Part shown: positions 32,679 through 40,429 of the stretch, piece by piece
Position numbering within the stretch: the first letter of the stretch is position 1
Layout of the letters: each line of letters starts with the position of its first letter
Assembly (NCBI GenBank): GCA_002287215.1
Contig: LMVO01000043.1
Coordinates: 22,882-86,881 of the forward strand
DNA: 64,000 nucleotides
Direction of reading: 5' to 3'
Source: Methanocorpusculum parvum
Lineage (GTDB): Archaea > Halobacteriota > Methanomicrobia > Methanomicrobiales > Methanocorpusculaceae
Position numbers and translations under genes: made by a program
Notes under the pieces: generated by a model
The model's database searches: none
Told to the model about the DNA's origin: nothing
What the model saw: only the letters and a program-made list of their open reading frames with translations

Positions 32679-33023
32679 ATGGCACAACCTCTTTCAGAAG
32701 ATGCGATTTTTGCGTGCGGCAGAAAACTCCTGATCGCTGAAGGAAAGATCTCCTTCACCGTCAGCTCCGACGGGCTTGAAGTGAAGTTCCCGACGACCCG
32801 CAAGATATCTGCCGAACTGGATGTGCCGCATTATTATGTTCTCCCCTATTTTGCCGGACTTGAAGCGAACGGGTATCTGACCCGTACCGAACGGGTAGGC
32901 ATCTTTACAACGCCTGCGGGATCGCGCCGCCTCTTTACCGGTGTATCGGATGAAGAGCTCAGCGAGATCGAGGGGATCCTTGGAAAAAAAGTACTGGATG
33001 CTCTTTTCGAGAGGGACGAATAG
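32679..33023 (+). CDS. Small winged-helix protein downstream of the tungstate transporter
   Basis: A 114-residue product. The section KFPTTRKISAELDVPHYYVL then YFAGLEANGYLTRTERVGIF and TTPAGSRRLF reads as a winged helix with recognition helix and wing. The last part (GVSDEELSEIEGILGKKVLD) is an acidic helix. I know no named family for it. It lies 35 nt behind tupC and may belong to the operon, in which case it could be a local regulator of metal uptake; that is inference from position. No metal-binding cluster is visible. Confidence 0.7.
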   Translation: MAQPLSEDAIFACGRKLLIAEGKISFTVSSDGLEVKFPTTRKISAELDVPHYYVLPYFAGLEANGYLTRTERVGIFTTPAGSRRLFTGVSDEELSEIEGILGKKVLDALFERDE

Positions 33024-33099
33024 AGCCGGCGCTCATAAGCTGACGGCTGTTTTTTCCGGTCAGATAAAAAAAATATCAAAATTTTATCAATAAAAAAAA

Positions 33100-34320
33100 T
33101 CAGAGTTTCTGTCCGCATTCCGGACAGAATTTTGTTCCCGAAGGAACCGCGGCATTGCACTGCGGACATTTTCGCAAGGTCTCAACTTTCGTGCCGCACT
33201 CCGGACAGAACTTCGCCCCGGGCATGAGGGCTGCGCCGCAGTTTGTGCAGGCCGATTTGCCTGCAGGGACCATCTTCTGTCCGCACTCCGGGCAGAACTT
33301 CGTGCCTGCAGGAACTTTTGCCCCGCAGCTGCTGCATGTCTCCATATTCTCTGCCGGATTTGGCTCTGCTGTCTGGCCTGCGCCCGGCTGGCCGCCGAAA
33401 GGAGCCGGCTGACTTCCGGCGCCTGCCATCCCCTGTCCCATCATATTTCCCATACTCATTCCGGCACCCATACCGGCGCCCATCATGGCAAATCCTGATC
33501 CTTCGCCTCCTTTTGCAGCGCCCTGTCCGATGCCCTCAATGGCTTTTCCGGACTGATACTGGATGTAATTCACCCCGAGTGCCGACATCGCCCCGCGCTT
33601 GTTGATCGCTTCCTGGACCTCTTCGGGCATGTTGATGTTCAGGCCGGCGAACTTCATGATCTTGAGACCATAGACCTCAGTCTCGGTCGTCAGTTTGCCA
33701 AGGCAGAGCTGTTCGATCTCCTGCAGATAAGCAGGCATATCCAAAACGCCCATCTGTTTTTTGGCCTTCAGTTCGCCGAGGGTATCATTCAGAATAGTGA
33801 CGATCTGGGACTTGAGCCAGTCAACGATCTCTGCCGAGGTCGTGATCCCTTTTGTTCCGACGAACTGGGTGATCAAAAGAAGCGGATCGACGACCTTATA
33901 GGAAAACTGGCCGAAGATCCTGAGCTGGACAACGCCAAAGTCCACATCGCGGAATGCGAGCGGCTGGGGTGTTCCGAACTTATCCCGGAACTCACGCTTC
34001 TGGGCCCAGTAGAACTCACCGATCTGGACATTGCCGACCACGGTCCCGAGAATGTTTTTCAGGACAGGAATATTCTGCGTCGTCAGGGCGTACCGGTCGG
34101 GCCGGTCGAAAACTGCGAGGGCTTTTCCGTCACGGAAAAAAATACCGTATTCGTCTTCACGGACGAGCACGTTATCGTTCCACATAACGTTTCTTGGGAG
34201 CCGCCACATGACGTTCTCACCTTTCTGATCCTCGACCCAGTAGAAACCTTTTCGGGAATCTGCACCTTCGATGTCAGAACCCGAACCGATATTCTTGTTT
34301 GTTTTAGAGAAGAATGCCAT
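33100..34320 (-). CDS. SPFH-domain protein with three C-terminal zinc ribbons (YdjI-like)
   Basis: The 406-residue protein resembles the bacterial YdjI-type SPFH proteins. Residues about 30-250 form an SPFH-like domain (KGENVMWRLPRNVMWNDNVL, VGNVQIGEFYWAQKREF, IVDWLKSQIVTILNDTLGEL). A Gly/Met-rich linker with repeated GAGM-type words covers about 275-315. The C-terminus has three double-CxxC zinc ribbons, each of the form CxxC(G/N)...FCPECG (about 336-356, 363-383 and 386-406). SPFH proteins organise membrane microdomains. It is the last gene of a six-gene minus-strand cluster, one base after the coiled-coil gene. A link to phage-shock-type membrane maintenance is suggested by the Bacillus ydjGHI arrangement. 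Confidence 0.85.
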   Translation of the reverse strand: MAFFSKTNKNIGSGSDIEGADSRKGFYWVEDQKGENVMWRLPRNVMWNDNVLVREDEYGIFFRDGKALAVFDRPDRYALTTQNIPVLKNILGTVVGNVQIGEFYWAQKREFRDKFGTPQPLAFRDVDFGVVQLRIFGQFSYKVVDPLLLITQFVGTKGITTSAEIVDWLKSQIVTILNDTLGELKAKKQMGVLDMPAYLQEIEQLCLGKLTTETEVYGLKIMKFAGLNINMPEEVQEAINKRGAMSALGVNYIQYQSGKAIEGIGQGAAKGGEGSGFAMMGAGMGAGMSMGNMMGQGMAGAGSQPAPFGGQPGAGQTAEPNPAENMETCSSCGAKVPAGTKFCPECGQKMVPAGKSACTNCGAALMPGAKFCPECGTKVETLRKCPQCNAAVPSGTKFCPECGQKL

Positions 34321-34859
34321 CAGAATGCACCTATTCCTGCCATATCTACGCAGCGTCTGTCAAATATCACGGTAAATTCACCAAATCCTTCCCGGATCTC
34401 GCGAAGAAGGGAGGCAGTTTTCACAAAATTCCCGGTCCCGGCACTGCCGGATGCGGCCTTTGCCAGGTCGCCAAGCCCGCGTATCCCGTCGATCAGCGCG
34501 AGATCATACTCGTAGAGCGCATTCAGCTCGGTCTTTTTGATCCGGGCTGCCGGCGAGATGCCGGTGTATCCCTGTTCTGCGTGACGGATCTTTGCCTCGG
34601 CGGTTTTTGCCTGGGAGATCACGGCTGCCAGATCGTTCATGAGATCGAGTTCGAGCGCTCTGGATGCTGACTCGCGGGTCATCTCCAGAGGCAGAAGAAC
34701 AGTGTTTTTCAGTTCATCAGCGATCTGCTGACGAAGCATCGAGTCGGCGATCCGGATATCCTCCTTTTGCCGGTATCCGCGAAATCCCGGGATACACAGC
34801 TGGATCTTTTTGATAAGACCCCGGTCTTCCTCAACTTTGTCTCGTAAATCTACTGTCAT
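34320..34859 (-). CDS. Coiled-coil protein of the SPFH/zinc-ribbon cluster
   Basis: The 179-residue protein is not from a family I can name. It is strongly charged and helical: MTVDLRDKVEEDRGLIKKIQ, then YRQKEDIRIADSMLRQQIAD and LDLMNDLAAVISQAKTAEAK suggest two long amphipathic helices with coiled-coil character, and IKKTELNALYEYDLALIDGI a third. The start overlaps nothing; its end abuts the SPFH gene start at 34320 (1-nt overlap of stop and start). In the Bacillus ydj operon PspA, also coiled-coil, accompanies the SPFH protein; this gene could fill a comparable place, although I see no direct PspA similarity. Confidence 0.7.
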   Translation of the reverse strand: MTVDLRDKVEEDRGLIKKIQLCIPGFRGYRQKEDIRIADSMLRQQIADELKNTVLLPLEMTRESASRALELDLMNDLAAVISQAKTAEAKIRHAEQGYTGISPAARIKKTELNALYEYDLALIDGIRGLGDLAKAASGSAGTGNFVKTASLLREIREGFGEFTVIFDRRCVDMAGIGAF

Positions 34860-34866
34860 AATCCAC

Positions 34867-35211
34867 TTATTTTTTCAATATCAGGAAAAGTATGGCTCCT
34901 GCCGCCACGATCACCAGTGCTGCGCCGATCAGGATCGGGGCAGTAAGAACCGGGAAAACTGTTGTCAGCAGTCCCTGGACGAGGAGGATCACTCCTGCGA
35001 GGATCAGGAACAGGGGAAAAACCGGTGAGACCCGTTTGCCCATGAACATGGCAAGACAAAGCGAGATCACGCCGACCCCCGTCAGAAAGATGCCTGTACC
35101 TTCCCAGAATCCGACCGCCGGTACAAGATATGTCACCAGAATGGAAACACCAAGCATCAGGATGACTGACGCCCATATCAGGTGCATGCGTTTATCTTCA
35201 ACATCACTCAT
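34867..35211 (-). CDS. Small four-helix membrane protein
   Basis: A 114-residue integral membrane protein with four predicted helices, about 11-30 (LIWASVILMLGVSILVTYLV), 36-55, 62-82 and 89-111, and short charged ends (MSDVEDKRMH at the front, LKK at the back). I know no family. It lies 7 nt upstream of the coiled-coil gene and overlaps the preceding zinc-ribbon gene by 8 nt, so it belongs to the same message and probably provides a membrane anchor for the cluster's soluble parts. Confidence 0.72.
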   Translation of the reverse strand: MSDVEDKRMHLIWASVILMLGVSILVTYLVPAVGFWEGTGIFLTGVGVISLCLAMFMGKRVSPVFPLFLILAGVILLVQGLLTTVFPVLTAPILIGAALVIVAAGAILFLILKK

Positions 35212-35797
35212 GAGAGATACCTAATATATATGTATCATTGATTTTGTATGCAGGCAGATAAAGCACTTTGGTGCTGTTTATTTTAAAGTCATACTCAAGT
35301 GTCTGCAGGGTCCCGGGGATCTCCGTTTCATACCGAAGGAACAGGAACTCCGCATTCTCTCCGGCGATCCCCTTCTCCATCGTCATTACCGCACGCTTTG
35401 CTCCTTTGAACCCGGAAACGAACGTGAGTTCCGGCTGATCGAGCGTGAGGTCCATGTTCCATTTCCTGCAGGAATCTTCGGGAAGTGCGGCGGCGCAGAC
35501 ATAGAAGTCCCGGGTGCCCCTCATCTGTTTCCTGTCGGTGATAAACCGGGAGATCCTGCCGCCGGAGATGCTCTCTTTTTTGACATTCAGATCAGCATTC
35601 ACGATCCAGAAGGGAACATAGATAAGTTCCTCCGACCGGTTTTCGGCCGGGGCGGCGATTGAGTAGGAGACATCTCCTACGGTTCCGTCTGCAAACAGAC
35701 TGATCCTTCCGCAGTGACTGCAGGCAAGCATCATGTCGCGTTCCTTGGATTTGAGCGGCGCACCGCACCCCGGGCATTTTAGTTCTTTTAACAGCAT
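35204..35797 (-). CDS. Zinc-ribbon protein of the SPFH cluster, short member
   Basis: The 197-residue product starts with a zinc ribbon (Cys8, Cys11, Cys26, Cys29 in LKCPGCGAPLK and LACSHCGRIS), then a beta-rich region with YVPFWIVNADLNVKKESI and TLEYDFKINSTKVLYLPAYK. The repeated theme of (Y/L)xPFW and LYLPAY is shared with the two longer neighbours, so the three are paralogues; this one lacks the membrane helices found in the others. It precedes the small membrane protein gene with an 8-nt overlap and follows the 343-residue paralogue after 12 nt. Confidence 0.75.
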   Translation of the reverse strand: MLLKELKCPGCGAPLKSKERDMMLACSHCGRISLFADGTVGDVSYSIAAPAENRSEELIYVPFWIVNADLNVKKESISGGRISRFITDRKQMRGTRDFYVCAAALPEDSCRKWNMDLTLDQPELTFVSGFKGAKRAVMTMEKGIAGENAEFLFLRYETEIPGTLQTLEYDFKINSTKVLYLPAYKINDTYILGISHE

Positions 35798-35809
35798 CTC
35801 AGATCACCT

Positions 35810-36841
35810 TTATTTGAAGTAGTCATATGTTTCATTGTAGATCGGCTGTACTTTTTTCTGGGTCCTGCCTGACTTCAATCCTTTTCCGTTCACTGCTCCC
35901 TCAAGGATCTCATCACCGTATCTGAACCGGTTATAGAAGTAGCCGAGAAGAGCGACGGCGGCCACGATCCCGACAACGAGAACGCCGATACCTACATCTG
36001 TCCCTTCGGTCACGATCGCAAGACCAATACCGAACCCTGCAAGTCCGCCGGAAAGAGCGCCTCCGATACCGGCAGCGGTACTTTGGCTGCCTGCATTTCC
36101 CGGCGCCCTGCCCGAGACGACCCGTGCGGTGATTCCGTCCACGGTCGCAAAGTAGGTCCGGCCCTCATAGGAGTATCTGACGATCCAGAAGGGATAATAG
36201 ACCAGCGTGAATGCTTTCGGGAAGAAGAACGACTTCGAGAAGTAGATCTTGTCCATCCTCGCTCCCCCGTCTTCGACTGCGGTCTGCCGGATGGCCCGTC
36301 CTCCGGCCTCGTATGCGTTGTCACGCGAAGAGGTGACGCCGAAGGTGACGATCTCCTGATCATCATAGGAAATTGCCTGTGCGCGTTCCGGGATCACGAT
36401 GCTTTGGATCCCGAGGTCTCCCGTTTCACAGGCGATTTCCGAGTAGATGTACTCCCGGTTGATCAGTGCTTCGCGGGGGATCTCGACCTTCTGGTTGTCT
36501 TTGCCCCGTCTCTCCTCCTCGATACCGCAGACGCATGCTTTTCCCCGGGCGATCAGCCGCCAGAACGGAAGATACATGGGGTATGCCTCGGTAACTTGTG
36601 CGGTTTGGACAAGATCCTGTGCTTTCGGACCGGTCTTCCACCAGTCTCTGACTTTTGCAAGGGCCTTGTCTTTATCGACCGTCATTTTGTACATGACTTT
36701 GTTTGCGCCCTCGTCGGTCGTCAGTGCGAACACGGACTCGCAGAACTTGCACAGGACCAGATCCTCTCCCTCTTCACACTGCACCTGACCTCCGCACGAG
36801 GGGCAGGTCATCGAGACAAGGATCTTTTGCGCTTCAGTCAT
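35810..36841 (-). CDS. Zinc-ribbon membrane protein of the SPFH cluster, long member
   Basis: A 343-residue protein. An N-terminal ribbon (Cys13, Cys16, Cys31, Cys34 in TCPSCGGQVQ and LCKFCESVF) is followed by TEAYPMYLPFWRLIARGKAC and, further on, FTLVYYPFWIVRYSYEGRTY and FATVDGITARVVSGRAPGNA, a YPFW-then-transport-like beta domain repeated. Hydrophobic segments at about 263-285 and 290-310 form one or two membrane helices. The architecture recalls YdjG of Bacillus, a zinc-ribbon membrane protein encoded next to the SPFH protein YdjI. The start overlaps the upstream paralogue by 4 nt. Confidence 0.78.
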   Translation of the reverse strand: MTEAQKILVSMTCPSCGGQVQCEEGEDLVLCKFCESVFALTTDEGANKVMYKMTVDKDKALAKVRDWWKTGPKAQDLVQTAQVTEAYPMYLPFWRLIARGKACVCGIEEERRGKDNQKVEIPREALINREYIYSEIACETGDLGIQSIVIPERAQAISYDDQEIVTFGVTSSRDNAYEAGGRAIRQTAVEDGGARMDKIYFSKSFFFPKAFTLVYYPFWIVRYSYEGRTYFATVDGITARVVSGRAPGNAGSQSTAAGIGGALSGGLAGFGIGLAIVTEGTDVGIGVLVVGIVAAVALLGYFYNRFRYGDEILEGAVNGKGLKSGRTQKKVQPIYNETYDYFK

Positions 36842-37611
36842 TCTGCTTTCACCTCCGCGTCAGCAGGTTTTTGTCTTTCGACCACCCGGGCCGCAAGAAG
36901 TTTTCCTGCGAAAAATCCGGCGATCACCAGAACGAAAAATATCGGGCTGACCATAATTCCAAGAATGCCGCCAAGCAGCCCGAGCGTGAATGCAAGTCCC
37001 ATGACTGCGATGTAGGCGCCCGAACTCCGGGTCGGCGATGAGGTCGTATAGACCGCGCCGGATGATCCGTCGACGACCGCCTGATAAGCGGCGCCCTTAT
37101 ACGTGTAGGCGATCTCATAGATCGGGAAGTAGACGAGTGCCTGGTCGATAGGCGTGCCGGTGAGTTCGGGGAGATATGAATCGATCGCGATGTCCGGCTG
37201 GATCACGTCGGCTCCTTTCGTCGATGCATTCGCATCATATATGACGATATTTCCGGGAGGGATGGTCAGATCCTGCATTCCCGGAAGAAGTGTTCCCTTT
37301 GCCGGTTTTACAAACACGGCCTCTTTGCCGTTCACCGTCCGGCGGAATCTGAATACCGGGAAGAACTCCTTTGCAAACTTTGTGATATTTGCAGATGATT
37401 CGAGATCTTTTGCCTGTGCCGGACCGGCTGTCCAGCGTTTAAAGATACCTTTTGCCGCATTCTCGTCGATGGAGAAGGGGAGCAGATAAAAAAACAGCGC
37501 AGAGCGCCTGTCGATATAGGTGACGGTCCCGCAGAACGAACAGGTCGCCATCTGCGTTCCGGGTTTGACCTGAAGTGATGCGCCGCACTTTGGGCACTGA
37601 AAATCGGGCAT
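36838..37611 (-). CDS. Zinc-ribbon membrane protein of the SPFH cluster, first gene
   Basis: The 257-residue product has an N-terminal ribbon (Cys6, Cys9 and Cys27, Cys30 in FQCPKCGASLQ and ATCSFCGTV), a middle region with FPVFRFRRTVNGKEAVFVKP and DQALVYFPIYEIAYTYKGAA, then YQAVVDGSSGAVYTTSSPTR, the same strand-strand theme as the 343-residue neighbour, and two membrane helices at about 200-217 and 219-238. It opens the six-gene cluster. A 4-nt overlap connects it to the next gene. The three ribbon paralogues probably arose by duplication and may form a heteromeric membrane complex with the SPFH protein. Confidence 0.78.
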   Translation of the reverse strand: MPDFQCPKCGASLQVKPGTQMATCSFCGTVTYIDRRSALFFYLLPFSIDENAAKGIFKRWTAGPAQAKDLESSANITKFAKEFFPVFRFRRTVNGKEAVFVKPAKGTLLPGMQDLTIPPGNIVIYDANASTKGADVIQPDIAIDSYLPELTGTPIDQALVYFPIYEIAYTYKGAAYQAVVDGSSGAVYTTSSPTRSSGAYIAVMGLAFTLGLLGGILGIMVSPIFFVLVIAGFFAGKLLAARVVERQKPADAEVKAE

Positions 37612-37659
37612 ATAATTTTCTTGGCGTCTTAGCGGATAAGGATATCTTCCTGCCGGGAC

Positions 37660-37980
37660 TCAGAGATCGCTGAGCCGGAGAAGACAGGCCGCCCTCTTCT
37701 CAGAGGCGCCGAGTTTTTCAAAACATGCGGCCAGGTTTTCCAGCGAGGTTCTGTCGTCCGGGGAAAGGATCAGTGCACGCTCGAAAGCGCTGACTGCGTC
37801 ACCGTATTTTTCCAGGGCAAAGAGCGCGGCTCCCCTTCCTTTCCATGCTTCGGCATCGTTTGGCAGAAGTTCCGTCAACCGAAGGTATGCTTCGGCTGCT
37901 TTCTCATAGCGTTCCTCTGAAAACAGCGACTCGGCGGTCGTTTTCCAGAAGACAGGGTTGTTGGTCGGGTGAAATGTCAT
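37660..37980 (-). CDS. Small TPR-repeat protein
   Basis: The 106 residues hold about two and a half tetratricopeptide repeats: PVFWKTTAESLFSEERYEKA, AEAYLRLTELLPNDAEAWKG, AALFALEKYGDAVSAFERAL and LSPDDRTSLENLAACFEKLG show the small-large residue pattern with the closing Pro/Asp turn. TPR proteins act as scaffolds for protein partners; none is indicated here. The gene is 48 nt upstream of the SPFH/zinc-ribbon cluster on the same strand and may be cotranscribed with it. Upstream lies the tRNA-Glu gene. Confidence 0.82.
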   Translation of the reverse strand: MTFHPTNNPVFWKTTAESLFSEERYEKAAEAYLRLTELLPNDAEAWKGRGAALFALEKYGDAVSAFERALILSPDDRTSLENLAACFEKLGASEKRAACLLRLSDL

Positions 37981-38053
37981 AATGAAACTGCAGAAAATTT
38001 CGTATGTAAAAGGGTCATGATCTGGATGGGCAGCACATAGATGCCGCCGGAAA

Positions 38054-38126
38054 TGCTGATATCGGGATTCGAACCCGAGTCGCCGGCGTGAAAGGCCGGC
38101 ATGATTGGCCTCTACACTATATCAGC
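38054..38126 (-). tRNA. tRNA-Glu (UUC)
   Basis: The minus strand folds into a cloverleaf: acceptor stem GCTGATA/TATCAGC, anticodon stem CCGGC/GCCGG with loop CTTTCAC (anticodon TTC), and a T arm with GGGTTCGAATCCC. The discriminator base is A and no CCA is encoded. Length is 73 nt, no intron. Confidence 0.95.
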
Positions 38127-38152
38127 TCAAACTGCCTATAATAGTCAACGCT

Positions 38153-38164
38153 GAATTATAAAAA
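38153..38164 (-). promoter_or_regulatory. TATA element of tRNA-Glu
   Basis: Minus-strand reading TTTTTATAATTC, 27-38 bp before the tRNA 5' end, the expected archaeal A-box position. Confidence 0.6.
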
Positions 38165-38195
38165 GATTTTTGTTTGACCCTGTGTGATTTCGGGG

Positions 38196-39059
38196 TCAGT
38201 ATGCATCGCCGGAGTTCTGCGTCTCCGTCTGGAATGCGGCAAGAAGTTTTTTGTAGACTGGGCCTGGAACGCCGTTTCCGATCATTCTGCCGTCTATTTT
38301 GGTGATCGCACAGATTTCCGCTGCCGTTCCCGTGACCAGGACCTCGTCTGCGGTGTAGAGATCGAAGAGTCCAAGTTCGCAGATCTCAAAGGGGATCGCA
38401 AGTTTCGCGCAGATGTCGAGAAGAACGCTGCGGGTGATGCCTTTGAGGTTGTTGATGGTCGGAGGGGTGGAGAGAACGCCGTTTTTGATGAGGTAGATGT
38501 TGTCGCCTGAGCCTTCTGCCAGTTTGCCTGTTCGGTCGAGGAAGATCGCCTCGTCGCCCCCTTTATAGTTTGCCTCGATTTTGCCGAGGATATTGTTGAG
38601 GTAGTTGAGGGACTTGATGTTGGGCGGAAGGGTGTCCGGAGGGTTTCTTCTCACACAGACGGTGACGGCGGTCAGGCCGGTCTCATACAGATCGCCGTAC
38701 ATCGCACCCCAGGCTGAAGCGGCGCAGATGATCGTGGGATTTTCACAGTGTCGGGGATCGAGACCCATCGTTCCTTTTCCGCGGGAGATGATCGGTCGGA
38801 TGTAGGCATCCTTCAGATCATTTTTCCGCAGTGTTTCCTTGATGATCTCGGCCATCTCGGCGCGGGTGATCCCGGGATTGAGATCGATAGCCTTGGCTGA
38901 GTCGAAGAGACGGTCAACGTGTTCACTAAGACGGAACACACGGCCGTTGTATGCCCTGATCCCTTCGAACACACCGTCCCCGTAAAGGAACCCGTGGTCA
39001 AAGATCGAGACAGTTGCCTGATCTTCAGGAACATATTTCCCGTTTATGTAAACTAACAT
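38196..39059 (-). CDS. ilvE: Branched-chain amino acid aminotransferase
   Basis: Transfers the amino group from glutamate to the keto acids of valine, leucine and isoleucine; PLP dependent. The 287-residue product has the class IV fold pattern: [39 protein letters not shown], the PLP-Lys region [20 protein letters not shown] and the phosphate/substrate strand LTGTA-like [20 protein letters not shown]. Length is standard (285-300). The gene stands between the tRNA and an FKBP gene on the opposite strand, and is probably monocistronic. Confidence 0.94.
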   Translation of the reverse strand: MLVYINGKYVPEDQATVSIFDHGFLYGDGVFEGIRAYNGRVFRLSEHVDRLFDSAKAIDLNPGITRAEMAEIIKETLRKNDLKDAYIRPIISRGKGTMGLDPRHCENPTIICAASAWGAMYGDLYETGLTAVTVCVRRNPPDTLPPNIKSLNYLNNILGKIEANYKGGDEAIFLDRTGKLAEGSGDNIYLIKNGVLSTPPTINNLKGITRSVLLDICAKLAIPFEICELGLFDLYTADEVLVTGTAAEICAITKIDGRMIGNGVPGPVYKKLLAAFQTETQNSGDAY

Positions 39060-39178
39060 GATAAATTATATGTGATGTGGTATGATATAGGATTTTGGTC
39101 TCCCTAATGAGGGCGCCTGAACTCCTGTGTTTCTTCAGTCAGTATTCCCGGGGAAAAACGTGATTCACCGGGCGATGC

Positions 39179-39217
39179 GGACCCCTCGGTCCGGGTGCGT
39201 CAGCTACTTATATAGTC
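39179..39217 (+). promoter_or_regulatory. Hairpin and TATA element upstream of the FKBP gene
   Basis: A short hairpin GGACC-CCTC-GGTCC (39179-39192) is followed by TATA-like ACTTATATAG (39208-39217), 20-28 bp before the FKBP start at 39236. Confidence 0.4.
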
Positions 39218-39235
39218 AGAGCCCACAAAAACGGT

Positions 39236-39679
39236 ATGTCAGTACAAAACGGCAATACCATTCGCGTACATTACATCGGCGAACTTCTCGACGGCACACG
39301 CTTCGACTCATCGGAGGGCCGTGACCCCCTCGAGTTTATCGTTGGTTCCGGCATGGTGGTCCCGGGGTTCGATGCCGCGGTTCTCGGAATGGAGATCGGC
39401 GAAACAAAATCGGTGACGATTTCTCCGGCAGATGCATACGGTGAAAAGACCGATGAGATGACCGTGGAGATTCCTCGCGGAGAGTTTGGCGAAGGGTTCA
39501 CCGCAGAACCGGGCGAACAGCTGATGATCCAGCTTGGCGACGGAAACCAGATCCCGGTGACCATCACAAAGATCGATGAGGACACGGTGACGCTTGACGC
39601 AAATCATCCTCTGGCGGGCAAGACCCTTGTGTTTACGATCACTCTGGCAGAGATCCTTGAAACGAACCCCGACGCGTAA
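39236..39679 (+). CDS. FKBP-type peptidyl-prolyl isomerase (SlyD-like)
   Basis: Catalyses cis-trans isomerisation at proline and acts as a chaperone. The 147 residues hold the FKBP core, split as in archaeal and SlyD-type proteins: GNTIRVHYIGELLDGTRFDS and DPLEFIVGSGMVVPGFDAAV, LGMEIGETKSVTISPADAYG, an insert-in-flap domain (about 70-120: TVEIPRGEFGEGFTAEPGEQ and IPVTITKIDEDTVTLDANHP), and LAGKTLVFTITLAEI. The His-rich metal-binding tail of bacterial SlyD is missing. It has its own TATA element about 20-28 bp upstream, and the MoaD gene follows after 38 nt. Confidence 0.95.
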   Translation: MSVQNGNTIRVHYIGELLDGTRFDSSEGRDPLEFIVGSGMVVPGFDAAVLGMEIGETKSVTISPADAYGEKTDEMTVEIPRGEFGEGFTAEPGEQLMIQLGDGNQIPVTITKIDEDTVTLDANHPLAGKTLVFTITLAEILETNPDA

Positions 39680-39717
39680 TTATTCATAGCTTCAGGCCAT
39701 ACATCTTAACTACGATT

Positions 39718-39996
39718 ATGCCGCAGATAACCATACGCTCGTTTGCCAGATTTCGTGAACTTTTCGGAGAGGTGAATACTCTCAGCGTCCCGGAGGGGAC
39801 GTCTGTTCTGGGCGCTCTTCTGGCTTTTGCAAAGACACAGAAAGACGGAATGGACGAACTCTTCCCTAAAGGGGCGTTTGGATCACACATTATTCTTATG
39901 TATAACCGGGAACGGATCGATTCCGACGATGCAAAGACCCTTCATACGGCAGAGGGTGACGAGATCGTGATCTATCCGCCGGTTTCCGGAGGATGA
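39718..39996 (+). CDS. moaD: MoaD/ThiS-like sulfur carrier, small subunit of molybdopterin synthase
   Basis: MoaD carries sulfur as a C-terminal thiocarboxylate for conversion of cPMP to molybdopterin. The 92-residue product has a ubiquitin-like fold pattern (ITIRSFARFRELFGEVNTLS and SVPEGTSVLGALLAF) and the required C-terminal GlyGly in IVIYPPVSGG. The stop overlaps moaE by 4 nt (ATGA). Together these give molybdopterin for formate and formylmethanofuran dehydrogenases. The MoeB/MoaB-type activating enzyme is not in the window. Confidence 0.93.
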   Translation: MPQITIRSFARFRELFGEVNTLSVPEGTSVLGALLAFAKTQKDGMDELFPKGAFGSHIILMYNRERIDSDDAKTLHTAEGDEIVIYPPVSGG

Positions 39997-40397
39997 ACAT
40001 GGTCCTTGCATTGCAAAAGGAGGATATCGATGTCGCCGCGCTGATCGCAGGATCCCGCACGAACAAGGATGGGGCGCAGGTCGTTTTCATCGGCTGCGTC
40101 AGGGATGACGGCGATATGGACGCGCTCGAGATCGAGGCGTTCGTTCCGGTCGCGGAAAAGGATCTTGCCGATATCGCGGCAGAAGCAATGGAACTTTTTC
40201 ATCTGAACTCGGTCGATATCATACACCGGTACGGCCGTCTTGCCTTAGGCGAGACGATCGTGGTGATCCTGGTGGGGGCAGCCCACCGCGGCGAGGGGTA
40301 TGAAGGTTCGCGTTATATCATCGAGAAGCTGAAAGAAAAGGTCCCGATCTGGAAACAGGAGCTCTCCGGAAATGCCCGGGGAGAATGGGTGCATTAA
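39993..40397 (+). CDS. moaE: Molybdopterin synthase large subunit MoaE
   Basis: MoaE is the catalytic large subunit of molybdopterin synthase. The 134-residue product has the central strand AQVVFIGCVRDDGDMDALEI, the helix AEKDLADIAAEAMELFHLN, VDIIHRYGRLALGETIVVIL, the HRGEGYEGSRYIIEKLKEKV substrate block and the VPIWKQE end with the catalytic lysine that should pair with the MoaD thiocarboxylate. Length is typical (130-150). Its 4-nt overlap with moaD matches the classic gene pair. The gene converges on the marker 11 gene. Confidence 0.93.
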   Translation: MNMVLALQKEDIDVAALIAGSRTNKDGAQVVFIGCVRDDGDMDALEIEAFVPVAEKDLADIAAEAMELFHLNSVDIIHRYGRLALGETIVVILVGAAHRGEGYEGSRYIIEKLKEKVPIWKQELSGNARGEWVH

Positions 40398-40429
40398 TCT
40401 TCACCACTTTTTTTCTGAAATTTTTGGTG

